A stretch of 64,000 nt of DNA from Isoetes taiwanensis (GCA_021234155.1 JAJEKV010000754.1:32287-96286); one strand, 5' to 3'; counted from the stretch's first letter, positions 20,497 to 31,933 are shown. The notes: a model not told the origin generated them from the letters alone. A program made the numbers and translations.

Positions 20497-23052
20497 ATGT
20501 CTATGGCTTGTAGAAAACATTTGCACTCTGGCTCGAAGCATGTCGATGGGCTGAATCAGAATGTGCAGCGTTTGCGCAGAAAACCAAGCTTGGGATTTGC
20601 CACCCTTATTTTCCTTGGTGTATTGGCGTTCCTACCTTTTATCTTGAATTTAAGCGGCCAGGTTGTAGAAGGAAACAGCCTTCGCCAGAATGGTCAGAAA
20701 GGTATGCAATCAGAATTACTTAATTCTCAAGTATGCTTTCATGTGTTTGTCTTCCAAAGGTTTTATCGTTAAGTTTTGTTTAGCTTTAAGAAAGATATAA
20801 ATCCTTTACTTTCGAAGACTTGAGACAGGGGATGTACTTTTTTTTTTTTTTTTCATATGTCTGATATCTAGGATAAAACAGATATGGCTAGGCATCATCT
20901 ATCTATGGACTTCCGCCTTTATTTTTACCAATGAATTATCAGTGAAGTTCATCAGCTTGTTCTTGATTTGTACAATTAGAAAGAGATTATAAATATAACA
21001 TTTTGACAGAAGAGGAAAAGATTCAATTGGGTACAAACCACCCAACGTAGCATTTTTATATATAGACCAGACCACAATTTGGCCAAAGGACGTGACTCTC
21101 TACATGAGCATATGTGCATGGGTGGAGGATTGTTATATATTAACAACCTCTCTCAAGCCTTCACCTATGAGTGATCCACAATCATCATGTCAAGGCTCAT
21201 AAGTTAGCCATCTTTGGCTTCTTCCTCTTCATGTAATCAACCATTAGATTGAAATCAACAAATTTTCTGTTGGAGTTCATCCTTGGAAGTGATGCATTAG
21301 GCACTTCATTATTGAAGACCAGCTTCTCTATATCTGCCCTGTATATGGCTGCTATAAGCAATAATTGAGGACTAGTATGTTGCAAAATCAGTTCAAGCAT
21401 TGTGTCATAATCTGCGAAATCATGAAATTTATCTATTAGAACTTTTTGCTCCATTCTGTATGCCTTGGCTGTCTTTATCATTACGTTCTATTTAGCTTTA
21501 GCAAAGGCATACAAATCCTTTTTCTCTGTCTTCTGTCCAGGATAAAGCAGATACCATCTCAAACATAATCTTTATGGACTTCTTTTCATTTGCTGCAGCC
21601 AGTATTGATATGTATCTTGATGGTCTTCTCACCGACCATCCCCAGGGATATCGTTGTCAGAGCAGATTTGAAGCACAAAGATATCGTCAAGCATCCAAAT
21701 ATAAACCCTCGAGATACTTGATATCCCAACTAAGGGAATATGAATCTCGTCACCAAAGATGTGCAAAAGAGGCAAAAACTTTCAATGAATCATGGACATC
21801 CCAAGCAACCCTAGGAAATGTAACTTGTAAGTTCGTTGTTTGGATTGCATACAGTGGCCTTGGAAATAGGATGATCACTATGGTAGCTGGATTTTTATAT
21901 GCGCTTCTGACAGATAGAATCTTTCTGGTGGATAAAGGCACTGATGTCAATGATCTATTCTGCGAGCCCTTCCCTGGAACATCTTGGTTTCTACCTCCAA
22001 ATTTTCCGCATCAGTGGCTTGATAGCCTCAAGGAAGACTCTCCGTACAGGTTTGGTCATTTAATTGACAGGGGTGGAAAGTGTGTAGTGGATGTTAGTGA
22101 CATCAAACCTCCTTCTCCTATTGCTTATATTCATATCACACATTCTTCTGATGAGAAGGATTCTAGATTCTTCTGTGCTGGAGAGCAGAAACTACTGAAA
22201 GATACACCTTGGCTGTTTATAAGATCAAATAACTACTATGTTCCAAGCCTCTATTTCTTACCATCATTTGAAGTGGAGCTGGAAAAACTCTTCCCTGACA
22301 GAGCAGTATTTCATCACCTAGGGCGGTATCTTTTCCATCCTGCTAATGCTGTCTGGGGTTTAATTACGAGATTCTATAATACATATCTGGCTGGTTCTGA
22401 AAGATTGGTTGGGCTTCAAATACGAACATTCGATTTTAAAGCAGAGGGGTTGAAGTACTTATCAGATCAGGTGATAAAATGTGCTGTGGAGAAAGGAGTG
22501 CTTCCTCCAGTAGATTATAATGAAAGCAGCGACTCGAATCACTATGGTATTACTTCTCAACAACCAACCACTGTTTTGGTAACCTCTTTACTGCAAGACT
22601 ACTTTGAAACTTTAAAAGACATGTATGTGAAACACCCTACAGTTGATGGAAGCATTGTTAGACTATTTTTACCGAGTCATGAAGTTTGGCAACAAACTGA
22701 CAGGACTGATCATGATAGAAAAGCACTCATGGAAATTTTCTTGCTTTCCTTTTGCGATACATTGATTACAAGTCCAATGTCTACATTTGGCTATTCTGCA
22801 CAAGGGTTGGCTGGCTTGAAACCATTTGTATTGACCTGGGCTAGTGATGGCCGTGTCCCTGAACCTGCACGTTCTAAAGATTTCTCAGTAGACTTGTGTT
22901 TCCATAATGCTCCTCTTTACGACTGTGATTGCCGGGGTGGACGAGATCCTGGTGCAATACTTCAATATGTAAAGCACTGTCAAGATGTTAGGTGGGGGAT
23001 TAAACTGGAAGAAAATATTAGTATTAAACTGGAAGAAAATATTGCTGCTTAG
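20497..23052 (+). CDS. Xyloglucan-type alpha-1,2-fucosyltransferase (GT37)
   Basis: Golgi type II membrane enzyme expected to transfer fucose from GDP-fucose to galactose on xyloglucan or arabinogalactan side chains. Two exons: 20497-20701 and 21599-23052. The donor is AAAG|GTATGC and the acceptor TTTGCTGCAG|CC; the split Ala codon (G|CC) joins the frames exactly, giving 552 residues (Arabidopsis FUT1 is 558). Residues 33-52 form one transmembrane helix after a basic tail (RLRRK). Family motifs are all present: VVWIAYSGLGNRM (150-162), DLFCEPFPGTSW (187-198), acceptor/donor motif VGLQIRTF (339-346), STFGYSAQGLAGLKP (463-477) and the Cys-rich LCFHNAPLYDCDC tail. NxS/T sites lie at 131, 142, 376 and 541. 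The C-terminus carries a 24-bp tandem duplication (IKLEENIS/IKLEENIA). The protein is probably functional. The exact member and acceptor cannot be told. Confidence 0.93.
20702..21598 (+). other. FUT intron with duplicated flank and inserted DNA
   Basis: An 897-bp phase-1 intron. Its first part (about 20776-20935) and last part (about 21488-21598) are diverged copies of each other: TTTAGCTTTA, AAATCCTTT, AGGATAAAACAGATA and TATGGACTTC recur in order. About 550 bp of unrelated DNA lies between, including a poly-T run and a 94-residue minus-strand frame (21197-21481) with no motif I know. The arrangement suggests a partial exon-edge duplication or an insertion with a long flank duplication. The duplicate near 20930 lacks a good acceptor, so the 21598 site is used. 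Confidence 0.7.
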
Positions 23053-23258
23053 ATGCTCAAGTAGAAGATGAACGACATGCTCTTCTCCATTGCTCAGCTT
23101 TTGACTACCTAAGGGCACAGCATGATATCAGCTGCGATTCTTTTCACGAGCTTTTGAATTTACCAGTTATAAAACTTGGTATGTATCTTCAAGATTATGA
23201 CAGGTCAAGAAAAGAGCTACTGGACCTTTACGACATGGCAAAAGACCTTGATGTGTAA
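23043..23258 (+). pseudogene. LINE-type reverse transcriptase C-terminal tail (relic)
   Basis: In a frame different from the fucosyltransferase and overlapping its stop codon, 71 codons read AQVEDERHALLHCSAFDYLR, then a hydrophilic tail ending KDLDV and a TAA. The pattern EDExHxLLHCxxFxxLR is the zinc-finger-like end of many non-LTR retrotransposon polyproteins. No RT or endonuclease lies upstream because the fucosyltransferase exon does. It may be a 5'-truncated LINE; a T-rich stretch follows, but there is no clear poly-A. Confidence 0.5.
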
Positions 23259-24683
23259 GGTCTAGTTTTTGTTAGTTTTTCCCTTTTTCTTCAGTTGACC
23301 AAAAAAACATGCATGTAACTTTTCTCGTCTATGGACCTGATGGTCTAACAGGCGTGATTCAATACAATTACATAAAAGGCCTAATGTAACCTACAAAAGT
23401 CAACTAGAAGATAAATAAACCATTATAGAAGTCAAGCAAAAAATATTACAAAAGTGCCTCAAGCAAGGTCCTTTATTAGAAATATATAAAGCAGTCTCAT
23501 TTTTTCCGTCCGCCTAAAAAAAAATCTTATTTTCTCCCCGTCGTCAATCAACTCTGTTTAATTTTGTTCTGAAATCCGCCGCTATGAATGTCGCGCCAAT
23601 TTCACAATTCACAAGGAATTCTTGAGAAAGGATTCATAAAGGCCTTTGTTTCTGGCTCGCCGGACTTCCTGGTTGTCACAAAGGAAGCTTAACAGCCAGA
23701 TCCTCGGATATGGATTATGGAATCCTCTATGCAGCAAAACATGGCTGACCCTTCAATTGTGGAATGCGAATTTTGTTTTAGGCTTTTTAGGGTTATAGGC
23801 TATCTTCTCAAAGGAATGGTAAGAAGCAACGTTATGGCGGCATGCACTTCTAGATTCTTTTTCAGCAGGTGCCATAGCTTCTGGCCAGGGATTTGCCAAC
23901 GTGTTGTTCTTGCTTGCAAGGACAGAGAAGATCGCCAAAATGGGAAAGATGATGTGTGATTTTCTGTCAGCTTTGCATTCTAGTAGACGGATTGTGGGCT
24001 GCAGTCTCCAGGATGTTCTGGGGTATAGATCGATTGGATTTTTCTTTCTAATCCGACTAGCTGGGTTCTATTTAAGCTTAAATATTGGAGCTGGAAAAGT
24101 TTGAAAATTTTTTGTCTGCTTTGCTCTAGCCTATGGAGGCTCTTCCCATGGTAAGTTTGTCTGCATCGTGTCCTTTAATTATAGAAGCAATGCTGCCTAC
24201 CATTTATTCTCGTTTTGATCGTCTCACATACCAAGCTCTTCTTGAATGAGAATTGCCAAAGTCGCCGTGGAATGGGCCCCGGATTTTTAATAGCCGACCG
24301 GCGGAAATCGATGTTGTTCAAACTGAACTCTGGCATTTGCATCTCTGTAAGTTCTTAAGAGGTTCTCTTGAAGGAAGATATTATGTTCACAACTCCATGG
24401 ATTCCTGTCACGTTTATTTGCAAATAGAGCATACCGCAACTGACTTAGTCGCAAACATCTTACTGCCTTTAGGACGCTCCATCCTTTATTTTATGAGTGA
24501 CTGGTTGTTTCATGATACGTTCTATGATAGATCTATGATAGATAGAAAGCTTGTGAATTGGCATTTTAATGAGGTTATGCAGTTATGTGTTGATAACCGT
24601 GGAGATATCACTCCAACAATAGATAATCTATAAAAAGAAAAGCATTAAGCAAGTATGCTTGCTAATCATTAGTCTTCTGCCAT
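23259..24683. other. 3' flank of FUT; no gene recognised
   Basis: Probably holds the fucosyltransferase 3'UTR in its first few hundred bases. A frame of 126 residues (24253-24633, beginning with TTG rather than ATG; contains FLRGSLEGRYYVHNS) is the longest here; I recognise no domain and give it little weight. Confidence 0.35.
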
Positions 24684-24783
24684 TTAATTTATAGCCACTT
24701 ATTTGCTAACAAATGTATTACTGCAGGCAAGACAGTTAATTTATAGCCATTTATTTGCTAAGTGCATGTATTATTGCAGGCAA
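24684..24783. repeat. 52-bp tandem duplication, slightly diverged
   Basis: TTAATTTATAGCCACTTATT..TGCAGGCAA at 24684-24730 recurs at 24736-24783 with a few changes. Both end in an acceptor-like TATTACTGCAG|GCAA, so an intron 3' end may have been duplicated; no coding exon is evident downstream. Confidence 0.8.
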
Positions 24784-25072
24784 ATTGTGGAACAAAGGAG
24801 CAACAAAAGTTAAGGTTTATGGTTGTATGCAAAATTGTCATTTAAGAATTTGTATAACAATGCCGTTTTTTCATATTGTGGTTCTCATTTGTAAAAACAT
24901 CCAAGATACCACATTTCGTGATATGATCATAGTAGCAAAAATACTTTGCGTGCTTAGAAATCAATATGTCTAACAATCCGTGACGACTTTCTTTAACTAA
25001 TTAAGTTGATTTAATTAAAGGTGGGACAAATCTGAATTTTGGGACTCGGACTGAAAATGGGACAAATTTTTT

Positions 25073-25315
25073 AGATTGAAGGGAGAAAGTTGAGAAAAGC
25101 AATGGAAGGGGAGATAAGTTAGAAGAAGAAGGGGGAGGGAGGAAGTTTGAAAAAGGGGGGCGGAGGTGAGTTCTAGGAAAGGGGGGAGGAGAAGAGGGGC
25201 AAGGGAGGTGAGCCCTGGGGGTGAGAGAAGGGGCAAAGGGCAAGGTGAGCTCGGAAGGGGGGAGAAGAAGGGGGGGAGGAGTTGGGGAAGAGATGAAGGG
25301 GAAGGAGAGGGAAAA
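25073..25315 (+). repeat. Purine-rich tract, about 240 bp
   Basis: Almost only G and A (runs such as GAAGAAGAAGGGGGAGGGAGG). Frames through it on either strand are low-complexity and not genes. Confidence 0.9.
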
Positions 25316-27154
25316 CAAAAAATAACTAAAAGTGGGGAATATATCCCTTGAGATTAAAAATTTAATATTAAAATATAATTAATAATTAATTTAATTAAAT
25401 ATAAAACAATTTAATTGATTTAATAAAAAATATGTGTTCTCGACTCACCGAAATCGAAATTGAAGAGTCTTTCCCCAAGACCTATGCAACCAGGAATTCA
25501 TTGAGGCTCCACTGCTTTTGCCCATGCGTTATATGCCCGTTGTTCGAAGCTCTATGCTTTCCAGGACTATATCCACGTGATACAAAAAGCCTATCCAAAA
25601 CCTACACAAATTCAATACAAACATTCATGCCTGGCTGCTGAGGTAAAACGTCCCTCAAATGCAAAGGAAGACTTCAGCAACCTGCCTCCACAGACTCCCT
25701 CTCGGACTGGGGCAAAAAGCGAGGCAAAATCTTGACAAACCGGCCAACTCCACGGTGTGAAATGCGAGGTCTCGGTTGCAACTAGAAACTAAACTCCCAG
25801 AACGTGAGGCGATCAATATCTTACCTGAAGAGTCTTTCCTGAAGAAGGTGAGCTTTCCGCCACACGCAGACCTTTGTTTTTCTTTGAAGGTAGACCTTTG
25901 TTTTTATTTGAAGGAAAGACCTGTGCTACTTCGAAAAGGCGAGGCAAAACAACTCCGGAAGCAAGAACTCCAGTCACTGCCAACACCTGCAAATAGGATC
26001 GGACATCTGCAAACAGGATAGGATCTGGGATCTACAAACAGGGATTCAACTCTACGGGCCGGGATAGCCGACAGAGCCCTTTCTTTGGTGCCGGCGCCCT
26101 CTTACGTGAACTTTTGCAAGGGAAGCTCCATCGAACCCCAAAAGCGCCGGGATGCAAGATTCAAAGGGTAAAGCGCCTCCAACAAGATTTCCACGGCGGT
26201 TGAGATTGAAGCAAGATTTCCACGACAGATTGAGATTCAAAGCAAGATTTCCGCCATCGGGGTTGATTGAAGCAAGAAATGTTGAAGGTCATATTCGAAG
26301 CAAACATCGTGAGGCCAAGCTCAATGCCGGATCCGCCATATTTGCCGGGATGCCGCCATGGTTGACCATAGTCAAGAAAAGAAGGTATTGCGGTGATGCT
26401 TCTTACGCTTGATGTCTTTTGGCGATTGCTCTTCTCACGATTCTAGGGTATTAATCTATGGTTCTGCTAAACTTCCACACCAAGACTCCACATTAGCATG
26501 TTTTTCCCTGCCCGCATCCACACCAAGACTCCGATTCCACGTGGGATCACTTGAAGAATCAATTTGGTCTGAGCTATGGCTATGGCGTGATTATGGCTGA
26601 CTTCAAGTGGTACAACGGTATCTCCTACTCAAGGTGTGTGTACCAAATTTTAAAATTTAAAATAGGTGGGAAAAAAAAAAGCGGGGTATAGAAATAACAT
26701 TGGAAAAAAATAAAAATATCATATATGGGGGATATTTGAAAAATAAGGATGTCCAACATAATAATTGGTGTTGAAATCGGTAATGATAGGCTCTGAGATA
26801 TTAATTTTAAATTTTAAAGTTTTAGACCTTGAAAGATTGAAAGAAGATTGTTTAAAATAAAATTAGAAACTTCCTTAGCAATACCTCATGGTTGTTGTAT
26901 GCTTCTTTGTTGTAGACTCTATAGGATCATTCTTGGGGTATGTTCTATGGGCACAACCCTAGGACTGAGGAGATTTCCTAGGAATGCCTTGGTTTTTAAA
27001 GGATGTGGCCAACGTCTAGGGATGACATAAGAAAGGGGGTGTCAGTGGCCATAAAACACTTTCGGTTAGGATGAGATAAGTTGAAAACGATTAAATGATT
27101 AAAATCTTAATGTAATTTTTTTCTCTCTTAGAAGCTGTGCATTTTGCTCTTTAT
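25316..27154. other. No gene recognised
   Basis: AT-rich to about 25430, then mixed composition. Frames at 25432-25641, 25776-26021 and 26152-26412 are short and without domains. A small repeat, GACCTTTGTTTTT[C/A]TTTGAAGG, occurs twice at 25869-25915, and GCAAGATTTCC three times at 26168-26252, suggesting eroded repetitive DNA. Confidence 0.4.
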
Positions 27155-27772
27155 TTCGCTTTTCTCGACCTTAGGTCTATTTTTCATGGAAAATACATTA
27201 GGAAATTTATGGGGAGGGTACTTTTTTCATAGAAAATACATAGGATGTTTGAAGGTTATTCATTTTGACCTTCTCGGACCACGAGCTTTGAAATTGCCCT
27301 TTTTTCACGGGCTGCCTTTTTTCAGGCTGGGTGAGTCGAAAGGCCCTCAAACTTGCATTTTTTCGCTTTTGGCTGCCTTTCTCAACTTTCGCGAGTCGAG
27401 AAAGGCCCCGACTTCTAATTGATTTTGTCAAGGTTTTTCGACTTTCGCTGAGCGACTCAAAAGCTGCCGGGTTTTAGGGTCGAAGTTTGTTTCGACTCGC
27501 GTCGCCGAAAGGCGACTCAACCAGCGGGTTTTAGGGGTTAGAAGGCCTTTCGACTTCAGCGAAGTCGAGAAAGTCCTTCGACCCAAAAACGTCATAAGCT
27601 GCTTTGAGTCGCCTTTCTCGACTTCATGAAGTCGAGAAAGGCCTTCACCCCTAAAAAACCTGCTTTTTGCTTTTGAGCTGCTTTTCTCGACCGCGAGTGA
27701 AAGCGCCCTTCACGATTCTAAACCCGTTTTTCGCTTTGAGCTTTTTCTCGACCATTTCGGTGAAAGGCTCTC
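27155..27772. repeat. Array of about eight palindromic units
   Basis: A core palindrome like GCCTTTCTCGACTTCATGAA..GGC recurs every 55-90 bp. The perfect member is 32 bp at 27611-27642. A near-perfect one is at 27375-27406 and weaker ones at about 27158, 27266, 27433, 27490, 27543, 27680 and 27740. Upstream of several cores the words TTTTTCGCTTTTGAGCTG recur; downstream GGGTTTTAGGG or its complement is common. Units differ in the arms but keep the mirror symmetry. No protein-coding explanation fits. Confidence 0.75.
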
Positions 27773-28685
27773 AAATTGTATTTTCCAAAAATGGTCCTAA
27801 GAAGCGCGGTTTTATTTTAATTTTTTTGTAAGCATCACTTCACTAACTTGATTTTTGTCTTTTTCGCGGTCCTTATCTCGACGGATAGTGCATGCTTGGG
27901 AGCAATGAAAGACGGGTTCATTGAAGAAAATCTTGAGAAGAGGGTGGTGACATCAGTTGGACATACAAACCACGTGGCCTATGAAGGAACTCCTCATACA
28001 AAATTTCTATCGTCATGTAAGTTGCTCACGTAACTTGGAGTTGAGCTCCCGATTTGCACTAGGTGGTTCATGTGTGAAGAGGGTATAATCATTGTGATAA
28101 TCGACCACTATGGTCGCTTCACCCTTGTAATATATATTGTAATGAGCCCATTTATAAATATAAGGTATCTCAAAACTAGTATTTTTGGTGATTAAGTAAA
28201 CAATGTGCTTAATTTTTGTTGGAATTTGTGATCTCTTGTCTACCCACCTAAGAAAAATAGAGCCAAAATGTCTTGGTAAAGGGAATTCACCCTTGCGAAA
28301 AACTCTTATTTTGAATGACAAATAAGCCCCAAAAGCGGGGACTGACTCGCTATCCAAGAAAATTGGGAGAAAGCTTGGATGCACGATAATGAACAAAAAA
28401 TTAATTGGGGCAGTTTTTGGGTCGGGGTGCTCCTTTTTGTGTAAAATAACAGAGTTCCGAAAAAAAGTGGGAATGGAATGAGTCCCACTTTAATTAAATA
28501 CGACTTAATTCCAATTGCGATTTCATGTGAGTTAATGCCTCCAATCACAGAGGAGGGGAGTAAGGCAAGAGGCTTTCGGAAAAGTGGGCAAGGGATCTAA
28601 CTAGGGAGTGAGGTTATATCAGGATAATTCTTCGAAACTGTAGACGAGCTTAACGTGGTTATCAAAAGGATTAGTGAAAAGAACT
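27773..28685. other. No gene recognised
   Basis: Two overlapping minus-strand frames (28013-28396, 28306-28548) show no domain. The DNA is AT-rich with scattered homopolymers. Confidence 0.4.
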
Positions 28686-28689
28686 TTAT

Positions 28690-29011
28690 GGGTAAAAGCA
28701 TGTTAGGGTGTCCCTTAAAAAGTATTATTTAGTGACTAAAAAGGTACCTAAAAAGGTAGCCAGGACTGGGTACTGGGTACCTGTATAATATCTCAATATA
28801 AGGTATGTTTTAGAACTTTTTATATATATATTGGTCTCCGATAGCATTATCTTTATCTTAACTTTGAATATTACCATGTCCTTGACTTTTATTTTGGATT
28901 TTTGTATTAGTTTTAATGAAAAGAAAAATGAGAAAGTACCCAGTTCTGAAGTACCTAGTGTATGTACTTTTGCAGGTTCCAAAAGTGGTACACCCTAACA
29001 TGCTTTTACCC
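28690..29011 (+). mobile_element. MITE copy 2 (22-bp TIRs, TSD TTAT)
   Basis: 322 bp with the same perfect 22-bp terminal inverted repeats as 4284-4599, in opposite orientation and about 95% identical. Flanked by TTAT at 28686-28689 and 29012-29015, an independent 4-bp target duplication. The interior contains a run of TA dinucleotides and several GGTACC/GGGTACC words that could fold. No coding capacity. Confidence 0.93.
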
Positions 29012-29015
29012 TTAT

Positions 29016-30154
29016 AGACAAGGAAATGGAAGCCATTCCACAGGATATGAAAAATAAAATCTGCATGGCCAAATTTGGGCTATTCTTAGATCTCCAACCA
29101 CAGGCCAGTTTAAAAGAAGTTGCATGGGTAAAATTTGGAATGGCTTACACTTCTACAAATAACTTGCAGAGTAACATATATAATTGCTACATGCCTCAGT
29201 GTCTTCTTGGACAAACTCATGAACTATCCTATGAGTATAAATTGGATATTTGGTTAAGCTTTTATGTCAGTGGTGCATTGCATCATTTGCTAGATAGTTG
29301 AGAAATGATTCCTTACACAATTGAATCTGTGTGCATATCACAAAATAAATGTATTTTTTGAGTTTTATATGACTAATTTAGCCAATATTTGAAGACCAGT
29401 ACTTACAAATGGATGGGTTTTTTGTTGTGAGAAGGGGCAATCTAATTGCATAGTAGCTCAAAGATTGAAATGGCATTTCCTTTAGTTAATAAGGGTTTAT
29501 TTAAATGTTACTCTTAGAGTATACGCAATGTGAATCTCAGTTTTTGAACTCATTCTGAGATGCTCGAAATAACACTATTTTCTTCAATATAAAGGCAAAG
29601 CATCGTGATTTGAGATCAGGTTGAAGATGATTTTCACGCCAGTTTCAAGTTGACACAAATTCCCATATAATAGATTTAGGAAAAGAGAAATGTTCGCGGC
29701 GGCCTTGGCCGTCGCGATAAATTTCTTGTATTAATCATTATTACTAGAAATGGCCTATTATTAAACACTAGAAATGGCCTGAGTATAGCTAGGAATTGTA
29801 AATGATACATTGAAGCAAATTGTTAAATGAATTTACGTTTTTAAAACCAAACAATTAAGAGCATTCAACCATATTTTTGCTTCCCTTCTTTTTTTCCTTT
29901 TCTTTTTGCCTTTCCTTGCTTTTTCCTCTTTTTTTTTTTAGCACGCCAGCCTAACCAAGCCTACAACCTTTCTTGCAATTCTAGCCTATCCACGTAGCAC
30001 CTCCACCTCATCAAAAATTGAAGTGGCATTAATTTTTGCCGTAAGATCTATTTTTTTCCAAGATCTACGGCTAAGAAAATTAGAAAATAGGCAGAAATAC
30101 GACACGGAGATAGAGAAGGTCACGACCTACTTGTCTAGAAAAAACTCATAGGCT
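29016..30154. other. No gene recognised
   Basis: A 91-residue frame at 29026-29301 begins at an ATG just past the MITE but has no motif I know. A hairpin formed by GCCGTAAGATCT and AGATCTACGGC lies at about 30039-30073. Confidence 0.35.
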
Positions 30155-30753
30155 ATGGCTATGGCCGACGGCCTCATCCTCCTTATCTATTTGACTATAG
30201 CTCTTGTCAGCGTTCCCTGCTCTGCCATAGCTACTGCTCTGCATTTCCTGCTCTTTCCAGAGCTTCTTTTTGGCAAACAAAATCCTCAATTTTCAATTCC
30301 TAACCCCCTTTTTTTTCGCTCTCTTCCTGTTTTATTTCTGTTGGTATAGATACGGTGCTCTGTTAGGGGCAAACGATCTAGATCGGAACGCGCTTGGCCT
30401 TGGGAATCTTGTTGTGGCTTAAATCAGGAAATAAATGTTTCTGTTTGTTGCATTGACTGTATTTGGCGAAGTTATTGTGTACAGAGTGAAGGTCGGAGAT
30501 ACTCTGCATAGTATTTGCACTGGCAAATGGGATTCGTGATGGAAGCCTGATTAACATCGGAACTCAAATTACTTCATTTGCCCTACGGTTGTGATTATTC
30601 CATTAGCACCACCTCCAGCTCCACTGTTCTTCTCACCTACAGATACGGCTCTTCACATTATGGAACAATTCTGCAACAATTTCTCGCCCTAACAACATGA
30701 ATAATGCTACAGATGTCATTTCAGGGACACAATTGTCATTCCTCTCTCAGGTT
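30155..30753 (+). pseudogene. LysM-domain protein relic (two LysM modules)
   Basis: An ATG-started hydrophobic leader (30155-30230, LILLIYLTIALVSV) could be a signal peptide. Then VYRVKVGDTLHSI (about 30477-30516) and, after a shift and a deletion, ALANGIRDGSLINIGTQITS match the start and end of a LysM chitin-binding module. A Pro-rich linker (LAPPPAPLFFSP) precedes a second module, YGTILQQF..NNMNNATDVISGTQL, again split by a frameshift, ending at a donor-like CTCAG|GTTTGT (about 30750). Such proteins (LYM/CEBiP or LYK type) sense chitin-like glycans at the cell surface. This copy has several frameshifts and stops. Confidence 0.45.
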
Positions 30754-31090
30754 TGTATCTTAGAGTTCATATTTTTAGGGTTTATAGTCTAATATAAAAG
30801 TTGTACAATCTGTTTGGCCAGTTTTCGGCCCAGTGCAGTAGATGAAGGCATGATGGTTGCGAGTAGAACGTACATCATTACAGGATCACTTTGTGCAGTG
30901 CAGTTGTAGCAGCCCAAGCAACCAATAAGCATGCATCCTTACAACACAATAGTCTAGTCTAGTCACAGGCTCTAAATTTCTTCTGTTTTCAATCAGAAAA
31001 TATATTGTACGTTGGCAATATCTTGAAGCTTCCTATTTACAGGCTCCCATCAGATTTTCAGTTTTCATGGTGCATGGTGACTCCAAAACA

Positions 31091-31245
31091 GTCAATCTTC
31101 TTGGACGCGCTGGGCATTTGGACAAAGCAGAGGAATTACTTCAGATTTGGAAATTATTGGATGCGCATGCTTACTTGCATCATGCAGAACTTATGGGAAT
31201 GTGGAATTAGGGATGCGGTACTTTGATCAAATAATGCTATGCTTG
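31091..31245 (+). pseudogene. Pentatricopeptide repeat (PPR) protein fragment
   Basis: VNLLGRAGHLDKAEELLQ at 31091-31144 and, in another frame after a short deletion, LLASCRTYGNVELGMRYFDQ (31170-31229) are the last PPR repeat and the E-motif start of plant organellar RNA-editing or stability factors. No mitochondrial leader, earlier repeats or DYW domain are present. The wording SCRTYGNVELG is, to my knowledge, typical of seed-free plant PPR proteins. Confidence 0.7.
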
Positions 31246-31568
31246 AGTTGGAATCGACATGATGATGTATCGCGATTTGCATACATAAGGTATATGAGTA
31301 TAGACTTGCTTTTGAATCCAGATCTTATGTGTAAATTAACATAACAATTTGGCATCTATTAACATTCATCTTATGTATGTACAGAATGCCGTTCATTTGC
31401 ATTTGTGGTAACTTATGATTCTGTTGTACTGCACTGCTCCAACTATGAATGCACTATGATTCTTCTATAATATACTGTGGCTGCTTTAGTCCGATCAGTT
31501 TCAAAAGCACAATGTAAGCCAATTTTGTCTTTAGTAGCAAATTCAAGTGTAGCACAAATAGTTTTTAG

Positions 31569-31933
31569 CAGTGTTGTCCCATACGCGTACCGTACCGTAC
31601 ATACTGTACGTATTTTTTAAAAAATACGTTTTTTTCAGCCATACATACCTTACGTACGTTTAGAGTATTTTTTAAAAATAAAAAAATAGTGTTTAAATAG
31701 AGTAAAATAATGAAGTAAAACATAAAACTGATGTAGGGGAAGTTGGTTAGCATGTTAGTTCGCTATCTAGGAGGCCTAGGTTCAATTCCTAGTAAGTGCA
31801 AGTTTACTGTTCTGTGAAAAACAAGTAGTATTTAAAAAAAAAAAACGTCAGGAGTATTTATAAAAAATACGTACGTACAAGTACGGTACGGAATGGATCA
31901 TTTTTAAAAAATACGCGTATTTTTGCAACACTG
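31569..31933. mobile_element. hAT-type MITE with internal tRNA-like block
   Basis: 365 bp, terminal inverted repeats CAGTGTTG/CAACACTG, flanked by an exact 8-bp duplication GTTTTTAG (31561-31568 and 31934-31941), the hallmark of hAT elements. Subterminal regions are rich in CGTACG/GTACGGTACG words and TTTTTTAAAAAATACG, forming long imperfect stems. In the middle (about 31733-31800) lies a tRNA-like block with a D-loop-like AGTTGGTTAGCA and a perfect T-arm CTAGGTTCAATTCCTAG. No transposase. The tRNA-like block does not give a full cloverleaf by eye. Confidence 0.92.

Noticed and set aside
21197-21481. 94-codon minus-strand frame inside the FUT intron
   Set aside because: Ordinary composition, but no family recognised and no splice or promoter context; mentioned only within the intron entry.
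24253-24633. 126-codon frame as a tubulin-cofactor-like protein
   Set aside because: A fleeting resemblance around RGSLEGRYYVHN was not supported by further motifs; begins with TTG.
27155-27772. Resemblance of the palindrome array to a CRISPR array
   Set aside because: Units vary strongly, spacers are shared rather than unique, there are no cas genes, and the host is a plant.
31733-31800. Functional tRNA gene
   Set aside because: T-arm is perfect, but acceptor and anticodon stems do not pair by eye and it sits inside a MITE.
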